Positions 6,938-13,664 of a stretch of DNA of 13,664 bases are shown here, in pieces (the first letter of the stretch is position 1; each line of letters starts with the position of its first letter). The notes under the pieces were generated by a model. That model had not been told where the DNA came from. It saw only the letters and a program-made list of their open reading frames with translations, and searched no databases. Made by a program: the position numbers and the translations under genes. This stretch comes from FEN-1297 sp964498065 (GTDB lineage: Bacteria; Bacteroidota; Ignavibacteria; Ignavibacteriales; Ignavibacteriaceae), in the NCBI GenBank assembly GCA_964498065.1, contig CAZCFZ010000098.1, positions 1-13,664 on the forward strand, in the 5' to 3' direction.

Positions 6938-9394
6938 TTATTTAACGACGATATTGTATATCTTATTCTTTACGAAGATTTCCTTAACGATTGTTTTGCC
7001 TTCAATATTTTTTACAATTTTTTCATCTTCAAATACTACTTTTTTAGCCGCAACTTGATCACTGTCGAAAGGCATTTCAATTGTTGTTCTAAGCTTTCCA
7101 TTAATTTGCACCGCTATATTTACTTTGTCTTCTAATAATGCTTCCGGATCAGGTTCAAACCAAAACGGTTTTAGAAAGATAGATTCTTTATTCCCGATTA
7201 TTTCAAGACATTCTTCCGCTAGATGAGGTGCAACGGGGCCTAACAAAATTCCAAATCTTATTAATGAATATGCTTTCAATTCATCCGAACATTTTTCTAT
7301 GTTTTTTGTTAACTCATTAATAAGCTCCATTAAAGAAGCAATAGCAGTATTAAACCGGAAATTATTAATTTCTTCGTCGAATTTTTGGATTGTCTGATTA
7401 ATTTTTCGATAGACAATTTTCTCTTCATTATTTAAAAATTCAATTTTGTATTTGTCTTTTGCTTTCGTATTCAATAATATTTTTGGGAATTTATTAAATA
7501 ACTCGTAAGCTCTTTGAACAAATCTATCCGTTCCGGCAATCCCTTTGTCGCTCCAGTCGCCGCCTAATTCATACGGACCCATAAACATTAAATACATTCT
7601 AAAAACATCGGAACCGAACTTATTTGTAAAATCATTCGGATTTACAACGTTGCCTTTTGACTTCGACATCTTAGCGCCCTGATTTGTAATTGTACCCTGA
7701 TGAACTAAAGTTGAAAATGGTTCATCCGATTTTGTATAGCCCATATCCCTTAAAAATTTATGAACAAACCTGGCATATAATAGATGCATTGTTGCATGTT
7801 CGGCGCCGCCGACGTACATATCAACTGGAACCCAATTATCCGATAGGGAAGTGTCGAATATTTTTTCTTTTATTTTAGGATTTAAATACCTGAAATAATA
7901 CCATGAAGAATCAACAAACGTATCCATAGTATCGGGATCTCTTTTTGCATCCGAACCGCATTTAGGACATTTAACATTTATAAATTTATCGTTTGTTGTT
8001 AACGGTGACTCTCCTCCGGGATTAAACTCGACATCGTAAGGAAGTTCAACCGGCAGATCTTTTTCCTCAACCGGAACTTCGCCGCATTTGGGACAATGAA
8101 TAATAGGTATTGGCGTTCCCCAATATCTCTGCCTGGAAATTAACCAGTCTCTTAAGCGGTAATTAATTTTGCTTTTCCCGATACCCTTTTCATCAAGCCA
8201 TTTTACTATTTTTTCTTTAGCTTCTTGAACATAAAGTCCGTCTAAAAATTCGCTGTTGATAGCCGGTCCGTCTTCAGTAAAAGCCTTGCCGTCAAAATTT
8301 TCCGGAGGCTGAACTGTTCTGATAATGGGAAGATTAAATTTTTCTGCAAACTGCCAGTCACGTTCATCCTGTCCCGGAACAGCCATTATTGCGCCGGTAC
8401 CGTAGGTTGTTAATACATAATCAGCAATCCATACCGGAATTTTTTTGTTGTTAACAGGGTTAATTGCAAAAGCACCGGTATTAACACCTGTTTTCTCTTT
8501 TACTGTTGATGTTCTGTCGATTTCCGATAATGATTTTATTGAATTGCGGTATTCTTCAACAGCATTTTTAAATTCATCTTTTGTAATAACATCTACTAAA
8601 TGATGCTCGGGAGCGAGAACCATATACGTAGCTCCGAATAATGTATCGGGCCTTGTTGTGAAAATTTTAATTTCTTCATTATGGCCGTCAACTTTAAAAT
8701 TTACTTCTGCGCCGATGCTTTTCCCAATCCAGTTTCTTTGCATCAGCTTTGTTTTTTCAGGCCAGTTAATTTGATCAAGGCCTTTTAATAATTCTTCTGC
8801 GTAATCAGTAATTTTAAAGAACCATTGAGTAAGATTTTTTTGAATTACAACGGCTCCGCATCTTTCGCAAGTTCCGTCAGCCTGAACCTGTTCGTTGGCA
8901 AGTACAGTTTTGTCATTCGGGCACCAATTAACCGGTGCATTCTTTCTGTATGCTAATCCTTTTTTATATAATTGTAAGAACAGCCATTGATTCCATTTGT
9001 AATACTCAGGCGCACATGTCATTAACTCGGCATTCCAATCGTACATACAGCCCATTTGTTTTAACTGCTCATGAATATCTTTAATATTCGTCATTGTGCT
9101 GTCGTACGGATGAATCCCGGTTTTAATTGCGTAGTTTTCTGCAGGAAGTCCGAATGCATCGTAGCCGATTGGTTCAAAGACATTAAATCCTTTCAGACTT
9201 TTATATCTTGCCCATGAATCGGTTGGACCGTAATTATACCAGTGACCAATATGTAATTTTGCACCTGAAGGATAAATAAACATCACCAGGCAGTAAAGCT
9301 TATTGTCGGTTTTGGAAAGATCGGTTTTATATACCTCGTTTTCTTCCCAGTATTTTTGCCATTTAGATTCTATTTCGGTAAAAGGATAGCGCAT
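6938..9394 (-). CDS. leuS: Leucyl-tRNA synthetase
   Basis: An 818-aa class I aminoacyl-tRNA synthetase charging tRNA-Leu and hydrolysing misacylated products. In order: HIGH motif (48-51); a first zinc knuckle (Cys158, Cys176, Cys179); the CP1 editing domain with the Thr-rich TTRPDT (246-251) and GTGAIMAVPGQDERD (332-346), where many LeuRS read AHDERD but the conserved Asp343 is kept; and a second zinc ribbon (Cys434, Cys437, Cys476, Cys479). The SSWYY segment (496-500) and KMSKS (575-579) follow, then the anticodon-binding helical domain and a C-terminal domain to 818. Only about five residues separate HQGTI from KMSKS, so the leucine-specific insertion of the E. coli enzyme is absent, which accounts for part of the shorter length. 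The start is preceded by a weak GAAGAA site and a near-consensus promoter at 9424-9454. Confidence 0.98.
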   Translation of the reverse strand: MRYPFTEIESKWQKYWEENEVYKTDLSKTDNKLYCLVMFIYPSGAKLHIGHWYNYGPTDSWARYKSLKGFNVFEPIGYDAFGLPAENYAIKTGIHPYDSTMTNIKDIHEQLKQMGCMYDWNAELMTCAPEYYKWNQWLFLQLYKKGLAYRKNAPVNWCPNDKTVLANEQVQADGTCERCGAVVIQKNLTQWFFKITDYAEELLKGLDQINWPEKTKLMQRNWIGKSIGAEVNFKVDGHNEEIKIFTTRPDTLFGATYMVLAPEHHLVDVITKDEFKNAVEEYRNSIKSLSEIDRTSTVKEKTGVNTGAFAINPVNNKKIPVWIADYVLTTYGTGAIMAVPGQDERDWQFAEKFNLPIIRTVQPPENFDGKAFTEDGPAINSEFLDGLYVQEAKEKIVKWLDEKGIGKSKINYRLRDWLISRQRYWGTPIPIIHCPKCGEVPVEEKDLPVELPYDVEFNPGGESPLTTNDKFINVKCPKCGSDAKRDPDTMDTFVDSSWYYFRYLNPKIKEKIFDTSLSDNWVPVDMYVGGAEHATMHLLYARFVHKFLRDMGYTKSDEPFSTLVHQGTITNQGAKMSKSKGNVVNPNDFTNKFGSDVFRMYLMFMGPYELGGDWSDKGIAGTDRFVQRAYELFNKFPKILLNTKAKDKYKIEFLNNEEKIVYRKINQTIQKFDEEINNFRFNTAIASLMELINELTKNIEKCSDELKAYSLIRFGILLGPVAPHLAEECLEIIGNKESIFLKPFWFEPDPEALLEDKVNIAVQINGKLRTTIEMPFDSDQVAAKKVVFEDEKIVKNIEGKTIVKEIFVKNKIYNIVVK

Positions 9395-9423
9395 ATTTCT
9401 TCAATAATTTTAAAAAATAAGTA

Positions 9424-9454
9424 CAAATTTACCTAAAAAGCCAAGTAATTCAAA
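9424..9454 (-). promoter_or_regulatory. Bacteroidota-type promoter of leuS
   Basis: On the minus strand TTTG (9454-9451), a 19-nt spacer and TAAATTTG (9431-9424) fit the TTTG-N19-TAnnTTTG consensus known for Bacteroidota housekeeping genes in both sequence and spacing. Transcription would start near 9415-9418, giving a leader of only about 20-25 nt before the leuS ATG at 9394, consistent with no leader-based regulation. Confidence 0.7.
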
Positions 9455-9810
9455 TTTGGTTAATGAGGATTGTGATAGTTATAGAATTGAAGATTGGTAT
9501 GAAAAAACAGCCTTAATTTTAATCAACTTTATACAATGAGAAACTTTAATTGATCTTTTAGATAATAGTCTATTTTCAATATTTTCATTTAACAAACTAG
9601 TTAATATCCTATCCTTGGATAATTGAAAACATCTATATTAACAACTGACCGGAAACCTATTTTTGCTTTTATTCCCTCAATAAACTTATCTAATTATTTA
9701 AAGCTTAACGCAAATATATTTTTTTATAATTGGATAGGTAATATTTTAGAAATGATAATTACATTCCGCTTTTTAATAATGAGCCGCCTTAAAATCTTTA
9801 ATCTGTCACT

Positions 9811-9844
9811 CTGAATTTGATTGCAGCAGGCAATCTTTATTCAG
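9811..9844. repeat. Dispersed-type intergenic hairpin
   Basis: An imperfect hairpin: CTGAAT (9811-9816) pairs with ATTCAG (9839-9844) and GATTGC (9819-9824) with GCAATC (9830-9835), with a TT/TTT internal bulge and an AGCAG loop. The flanks read GTCACT before it and GACATTTTTG after it. This resembles, from memory, the abundant CTGAA...TTCAGGA-type intergenic palindromes of Bacteroidota-lineage genomes. On the plus strand the T-run after the stem makes it terminator-like; on the minus strand it lies about 100 nt past the permease stop and may protect or end that transcript. Confidence 0.6.
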
Positions 9845-9946
9845 GACATTTTTGCAATTACATGCACTTTTAGATTCCGTTTGGGCGCGGAATTACAATT
9901 TGAAAACGGCTTTTTAATAAGGTTGCTTTTTCTAATTCAGTATTAT

Positions 9947-11164
9947 CTACTCGTATCGTAAAGCATCTATAGGATTCAGAAGTGCGGCTTTTCTTGCCGG
10001 GTAAAAGCCAAAGAATATACCAACAGCACCTGCGAACCCGAATGATAGAATAATTGACTCCGGTGATATTAACGTAGTCCATTTTGCTAGAGAAGAAATT
10101 AAATCCGAGGATGCTACTCCTAACAATACTCCTATCAATCCGCCTAACAAACTTAATACGATTGCTTCGACAAGAAATTGATAAAGAATATCTTTTCCCC
10201 GTGCACCTATAGACATCCTGATTCCGATTTCTCTTGTCCTTTCAGTTACGGACACGAGCATTATATTCATAATACCGATACCTCCGACAATAAGCGAAAC
10301 CGAAGCTATGCTTGCTAAAAGTATTGTCAAAACTCTTGATGTGGATTCTGCCGCCGTTGCAATATCAGTCTGCGTTCTTACCGTAAAATCATTCGGTTCC
10401 CAGGATTGCAGATGATGCCTGGCTCTAAGTACCTCGGTTATCTGCTGTTCTGCATCATTTATTGCTGCTGAAGATTGGGCGGAAGCTAATATAACATTTA
10501 CCCAGGTCCATCCCAGCATTTTTGTTTGTACGGTAGTAAAAGGTGCAATAATAATATCATCCTGATCATTCCCCATTGCAGTTTGGCCTTTAGGATTTAA
10601 TACTCCGATAACTTTAAAGGGCAGATTATTTATTCTAATTAATTTATTAACCGGATTAACATTACCAAATAAATTCTGCACTACGGTTTGACCGAGCACG
10701 CAGACATTTGCATCGCTTTTAATATCGTTCTCGGAAAAATAATTTCCTTCTTTTAAGGTCCAGTTTCTAATTGAAAAATAATTAGTATTTCCGGCCTGTA
10801 TCTCTGTTCGCCAGTTCATGTTTTTATAGATTGTCTGGGCCGAAGTATGAATTACCGGCGATACATATTCCACCGAAGGACATTCGGCCTGGATTGCAGT
10901 TGCATCATCCGGAGTTAATTTAATGCTTGTTCCCGCACCATTACTAACGCCTCCTGATGAAACAGCAGAAGGGAAAATAATAATCATATTCGTTCCCAAA
11001 CTTTGAATCTGTGTCTGTATTGCTTCTTTAGCTCCTTGACCAACTGCAAGCATTGCAATTACCGCAGCAACACCGATAATAATTCCCAGCATTGTAAGGA
11101 AGGAACGCATTTTATTTCTGCCCAATGATATCATAGCGACTTTTAATACATTTAAAATACTCAT
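9947..11164 (-). CDS. MacB-type ABC transporter permease (FtsX/MacB_PCD family)
   Basis: A 405-aa inner-membrane permease with the MacB topology. There is one N-terminal helix (about 21-41), a large periplasmic MacB_PCD domain (about 42-275), then three C-terminal helices (about 279-305, 328-352 and 369-389). The conserved cytoplasmic loop TERTREIGIRMSIGAR (307-322) between the second and third helices contacts the ATPase. The C-terminus ends NPIDALRYE, typical of the family. Unlike E. coli MacB, the ATPase is a separate gene. The start codon overlaps the ATPase stop (ATGA at 11164-11161), so translation is coupled. MacB-type pumps are mechanotransmitters that drive substrate from the periplasm through a TolC channel; substrates range from macrolides to lipoproteins and siderophores, and this one is unknown. 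Confidence 0.93.
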   Translation of the reverse strand: MSILNVLKVAMISLGRNKMRSFLTMLGIIIGVAAVIAMLAVGQGAKEAIQTQIQSLGTNMIIIFPSAVSSGGVSNGAGTSIKLTPDDATAIQAECPSVEYVSPVIHTSAQTIYKNMNWRTEIQAGNTNYFSIRNWTLKEGNYFSENDIKSDANVCVLGQTVVQNLFGNVNPVNKLIRINNLPFKVIGVLNPKGQTAMGNDQDDIIIAPFTTVQTKMLGWTWVNVILASAQSSAAINDAEQQITEVLRARHHLQSWEPNDFTVRTQTDIATAAESTSRVLTILLASIASVSLIVGGIGIMNIMLVSVTERTREIGIRMSIGARGKDILYQFLVEAIVLSLLGGLIGVLLGVASSDLISSLAKWTTLISPESIILSFGFAGAVGIFFGFYPARKAALLNPIDALRYE

Positions 11165-11928
11165 ACAATTTCCTCTTCAACATTTACCGGAAGCAATTCC
11201 AAAACTTTGCTTGCAATCTTCCTTGGATTTACAATAATATCCGAACCAATTTTCCCATCTCTAAAATGAACATTTCTTTTAGCAAACTCGGCAATATCTT
11301 TTTCATGTGTTACAAGAACAATGGTAATGTCATTTTCATTTAGCTTCTGAAATATTTCCATAATTTCAATTGAAGTACGGCTGTCAAGATTTCCTGTAGG
11401 TTCATCGGCTAAAATAAGAGATGGGTTTGTTGCAAGGGCACGGGCAATGGCTACTCTCTGCTGCTGTCCGCCTGAAAGCTGGTTGGGAGTATGGTGGGCT
11501 CTATCAGCCAATCCGACGGATTCCAAAGCTTCCATTGCCAATTCTCTTCTTTCTTTAGTGCCGGTACGTTTGTAATAAAGCGGGAGTTCTACATTTTCCA
11601 CAGCAGTAGTTCGTGACAGCAAATTAAACCCTTGAAATACAAATCCGATTTTATTATTTCTTATTCTTGCTAGTTGATCTCTTGTAAGCTGACTGATTTG
11701 AGTTCCTTCAAGAGTATAGCTGCCTGAAGTTGGAACATCAAGGCAGCCGAGAATGTTCATAAATGTTGATTTACCCGAACCCGAAGCTCCCATTATGGCA
11801 ACGAATTCTCCTTTCTTTACTTCTAATGAAACCCCTCTTATTGCGTGAACTTCAATTTCACCTACTTTATAAACCTTAGTTAGATTTTCAACTTTTATAA
11901 TGTTGTTGTTCATATTATTCGATTCCAT
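11161..11928 (-). CDS. MacB-type ABC transporter ATP-binding protein (LolD/MacB family)
   Basis: A 255-aa cytoplasmic ATPase powering the MacB-type permease. All NBD motifs are intact: Walker A GASGSGKS (47-54), Gln99 in the Q-loop, signature LSGGQQQR (151-158), Walker B LILADE (171-176) with catalytic Glu176, and His208. The open frame extends upstream to 12006, inside the adaptor gene. The ATG at 11928 is preferred because it lies 4 nt after the adaptor stop and has GGAAGA about 8 nt upstream; residues before it (SPRQRMLIRSS...) are unlike the family. A second ATG at 11913 would shorten it by five residues. A C-terminal tail of about 25 residues (NPRKIASKVLELLPVNVEEEIV) extends past the usual NBD end. 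Confidence 0.93.
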   Translation of the reverse strand: MESNNMNNNIIKVENLTKVYKVGEIEVHAIRGVSLEVKKGEFVAIMGASGSGKSTFMNILGCLDVPTSGSYTLEGTQISQLTRDQLARIRNNKIGFVFQGFNLLSRTTAVENVELPLYYKRTGTKERRELAMEALESVGLADRAHHTPNQLSGGQQQRVAIARALATNPSLILADEPTGNLDSRTSIEIMEIFQKLNENDITIVLVTHEKDIAEFAKRNVHFRDGKIGSDIIVNPRKIASKVLELLPVNVEEEIV

Positions 11929-11932
11929 AATT

Positions 11933-13210
11933 TTATCTTCCACGGTTTCTTCTTCTAAATCTATTTTGAGGCTGGAACGGATTAACATTCTTTGTCTGGG
12001 GGACATTTGTACTTAAAGTACCGAGCACAACTTGGTCTCCGGGTTTTATCCTGCGGCTTTCTATTTGTGTATAAGTACCGTCATCAAGTCCGGTTCTAAC
12101 CTCTACCGGATATATTTTATTATTTCCATCCAGCAGCCAGATTGTTTTTCTATTTTGTTGAAATGATGATTGAGCAAACCTTGAAAAAACCGAATGTATA
12201 TTTGCTGCGTATTTATTCGTTTCCTGCGATGAATGTTTGAATCTGAAAGAACTTTCTTTTTCTTTTCTCTTTTGCAGAAATGTTTGGTCGATCATGTTTT
12301 GAGCAGGCTGAAAATAAAATGCTATATCGGGCACTTCTAAAACGTTGTCTTGGTGAGATATATTAATTGAAACTGTTGCAGTCATACCTGGCATTAACAG
12401 CAGTTTATCATTATTAACATTAATTATTACCGTATAGTTTACAACGTTTTGTATTTCCTGCGGAGCTAACCTTACCTGGGAAACTACTCCGTCAAAAGTT
12501 TTATTTGGATATGCATCAACTGTAAAGCTTACATCTTGGCCTACTTTAACTTTACCTATATCGGCTTCATCTACATCAGCCTGTACCTGCATGCTTTTTA
12601 GATCGTTTGCAATTGAAAACAATGTAGGTGCAGCCAAACTTGCCGCAACTGTTTGACCGACATCCACATTGCGTGAAATTACAATTCCGTTTATCGGAGC
12701 TTTAATAGTTGCATAACGCAGATTTATTTTAGCTTTTTGCAAATCGGCTTCCGCCTGCTGCTTTTGCGCTAAAAGAGATTTATAATTTGAAAGAGCTAAA
12801 TCATAATTAGTCTGTGAATCTAATTTTTTATTATATAAAGCCTGCTCGGTTTCAAAGTTGCTTTTTGCTGCAATTATTTGAGCATTAATATGATTTAAAT
12901 TAGCTTCTGCGTCTTCTACATTTGCGTACAATGTAGTTGTATCGAGTACGGCAATTATTTCTCCTTTATGTACTTTAGAATTAAAATCGGCATTAAGTTT
13001 TACAATAGTACCGGAAACTTGAGTTCCGACATCAACCGTTGTTACTGCGCTCAATTGTCCGGTAGCCGTTACAGTCAAATCAATATTCCCTTTCTTGATT
13101 TCTGCTGTTCTAAAATTATATGCGGGTGTGTCTTTACTTTTAATAAAAATAAATGCAGCAATCACTATAATGATTACCGCAGAGCTTATTAAAATTATTT
13201 TTTTCTTCAT
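11933..13210 (-). CDS. MacA-like periplasmic adaptor (HlyD/RND membrane-fusion protein)
   Basis: A 425-aa membrane-fusion protein linking the MacB-type permease to an outer-membrane channel. An N-terminal membrane anchor (about 5-23, no lipobox Cys) is followed by a first beta-barrel/lipoyl half (60-92, VDVGTQVSGTIVKL then GEIIAVLD), an alpha-helical hairpin (about 96-166, many Ala/Gln/Lys), the second lipoyl half (167-186, TIKAPINGIVISR then GQTV), a beta-barrel (205-285) and a membrane-proximal domain (286-405). A polar, Lys/Ser/Gln-rich insert of about 50 residues (305-354) interrupts the membrane-proximal domain. The C-terminus is Arg-rich (RFRRRNRGR). The start has AGGAAA about 9 nt upstream. 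It is the first gene of the operon; no TolC-like gene is in the window. Confidence 0.92.
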   Translation of the reverse strand: MKKKIILISSAVIIIVIAAFIFIKSKDTPAYNFRTAEIKKGNIDLTVTATGQLSAVTTVDVGTQVSGTIVKLNADFNSKVHKGEIIAVLDTTTLYANVEDAEANLNHINAQIIAAKSNFETEQALYNKKLDSQTNYDLALSNYKSLLAQKQQAEADLQKAKINLRYATIKAPINGIVISRNVDVGQTVAASLAAPTLFSIANDLKSMQVQADVDEADIGKVKVGQDVSFTVDAYPNKTFDGVVSQVRLAPQEIQNVVNYTVIINVNNDKLLLMPGMTATVSINISHQDNVLEVPDIAFYFQPAQNMIDQTFLQKRKEKESSFRFKHSSQETNKYAANIHSVFSRFAQSSFQQNRKTIWLLDGNNKIYPVEVRTGLDDGTYTQIESRRIKPGDQVVLGTLSTNVPQTKNVNPFQPQNRFRRRNRGR

Positions 13211-13545
13211 ATATGTATTTCCTAAAAATTTTGATCAACAATTACTGTAAAATTTATTAACTCACGTTTTAATTGAACTTAATATCTTTTCTATTTTATG
13301 TTTTGACAGAATTAATATTTTTACAGTTTAATGGAGAAATTAGAGATGTATCCCAGTACACAAATTAAATGAGCAACAATTTTTGCAGTTTAAAAGCTAA
13401 TTTTTCTTCTCGCAGAAGGTTGTATTTTTAAATAAAAAATAAATTTTACAAGACTTAATAAAGCTTGACAAATATGGCATTTGTCCTTATTTTTGGTTTC
13501 CTTTTATGTGAAAATTTATTCATTTATTAAGGAATTAAATAATAT
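13211..13545. other. Divergent non-coding region between macA-like gene and tRNA-Asn
   Basis: About 335 AT-rich bases with no gene. The right part contains the tRNA promoter listed separately. The left part must hold the promoter of the efflux operon, but I find no TAnnTTTG on the minus strand, so that operon may use a weaker or regulated promoter. ACTGTAAAA (13244-13252) and its exact reverse complement TTTTACAGT (13319-13327) are spaced 66 nt apart, with a related TTTTGCAGT at 13380-13390; these could be binding sites of a regulator, a weak inference. Confidence 0.45.
13465..13495 (+). promoter_or_regulatory. Promoter of tRNA-Asn with a palindrome in its spacer
   Basis: TTGACA (13465-13470), a 17-nt spacer and TATTTTTG (13488-13495) combine a classical -35 with the Bacteroidota TAnnTTTG -7 box. 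Transcription would begin near 13501, about 45 nt before the mature tRNA. The spacer contains an inverted repeat, GACAAAT (13467-13473) / ATTTGTC (13479-13485), with 5 nt between the arms, overlapping the -35. Confidence 0.65.
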
Positions 13546-13617
13546 TCCGCGATAGCTCAATGGTGGAGCATTCGGCTGTTAACCGAAGGGTTGCAGGTTC
13601 GAGTCCTGCTCGCGGAG
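13546..13617 (+). tRNA. tRNA-Asn (anticodon GTT)
   Basis: A complete 72-nt cloverleaf. The acceptor stem TCCGCGA (13546-13552) pairs perfectly with TCGCGGA (13610-13616), with discriminator G at 13617 as expected for tRNA-Asn. The anticodon stem is TTCGG / CCGAA (13571-13575, 13583-13587) around CTGTTAA, with anticodon GTT at 13578-13580. The T-arm is GCAGG / CCTGC around TTCGAGT (13593-13609). The 3' CCA is not encoded (CAA follows), so it is added after transcription. It reads away from the efflux operon and is followed at once by a terminator. Confidence 0.97.
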
Positions 13618-13619
13618 CA

Positions 13620-13645
13620 AAAAATCCGACACAAGTCGGATTTTT
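13620..13645 (+). terminator. Intrinsic terminator of tRNA-Asn
   Basis: A perfect 11-bp stem AAAAATCCGAC (13620-13630) / GTCGGATTTTT (13635-13645) with an ACAA tetraloop, ending in a T-tract on the plus strand. It starts 3 nt after the tRNA, so the tRNA is a single-gene transcript. Being symmetric with A- and T-tracts, it could also stop transcripts arriving from the right on the minus strand. Confidence 0.93.
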
Positions 13646-13664
13646 ATTTAATATGTACTAAACT

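Larger units (their letters stand above)
9395..9946. other. Non-coding gap between the efflux operon and leuS
   Basis: About 550 bases, very AT-rich, with no convincing gene on either strand. It holds the leuS promoter at its left end and a dispersed-type hairpin repeat near its right end, listed separately. Just past the permease stop, a 6-bp stem ATTCCG (9874-9879) / CGGAAT (9888-9893) could be part of a transcript end, but no T-tract follows. The stretch 9460-9800 looks like plain AT-rich spacer or decayed sequence that I cannot identify; CCTATCC (9608-9614) and GGATAGG (9733-9739) form a distant weak inverted pair. Confidence 0.6.

Noticed and set aside
9658..9665. TATTTTTG on the plus strand as a promoter
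   Set aside because: There is no matching -33 box at the right spacing and no gene downstream on that strand.
9623..9814. 63-codon open frame on the plus strand in the leuS-efflux gap
   Set aside because: It opens on a non-ATG codon with no ribosome site, its product is low-complexity AT-driven sequence with no recognisable motif, and its end runs into the hairpin repeat.
9870..10082. 70-codon frame on the minus strand at the end of the permease gene
   Set aside because: It is a shadow frame within the permease coding region, whose C-terminal helices and NPIDALRYE ending are intact in the main frame.
11929..12006. Longer ATPase start at 12006, overlapping the adaptor gene by about 74 nt
   Set aside because: The extra residues are unlike the family, and the ATG at 11928 has a good ribosome site and typical operon spacing after the adaptor stop.

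Overview
The window is AT-rich, with short intergenic gaps and A-rich leaders. Two promoters match the Bacteroidota/Chlorobiota-type -7 element TAnnTTTG. With the GxxExxY gene and the dispersed hairpins, this suggests a member of the Bacteroidota/Ignavibacteria (Chlorobiota) lineage. That placement is inferred; no phylogenetic marker was compared.

Layout: every protein gene is on the minus strand, so the order of transcription runs from high to low coordinates. At the right edge a tRNA-Asn gene (13546-13617, plus strand) has its own promoter and a strong intrinsic terminator. Diverging from it is a three-gene MacAB-type efflux operon: periplasmic adaptor (13210-11933), ATPase (11928-11161) and permease (11164-9947), the last two coupled by an ATGA overlap. 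A roughly 550-base non-coding gap follows, holding a dispersed hairpin repeat and a good leuS promoter. Then come leuS (9394-6938), a three-unit repeat array containing a GxxExxY gene (6930-6220), serS (6189-4912), an ABC exporter half-transporter (4825-3080), a D-2-hydroxyacid dehydrogenase (3075-2065), and a second ABC half-transporter (1948-155).

How they work together: the two ABC subunits have complementary defects. One lacks the catalytic Glu after Walker B; the other has an altered signature motif. This is the pattern of a heterodimeric exporter with one degenerate ATP site, so they are probably partners although a dehydrogenase gene lies between them. MacA, MacB-ATPase and permease form a second, MacAB-like export system whose outer-membrane TolC partner is not in the window. 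SerRS and LeuRS are housekeeping enzymes.

The most interesting region is 6220-6930. Two ~120-bp repeats with inverted ends flank a GxxExxY (PD-(D/E)XK nuclease-like) gene. Read on the minus strand, these repeats are internally deleted copies of the gene cassette itself: they keep, in frame, the first codons (M-x-x-N-Y/W-K) and the last codons (KVL...KNHN) of the gene and lack about 115 codons between. This looks like a nuclease-encoding mobile cassette and its MITE-like derivatives, arranged solo-full-solo between two tRNA synthetase genes.
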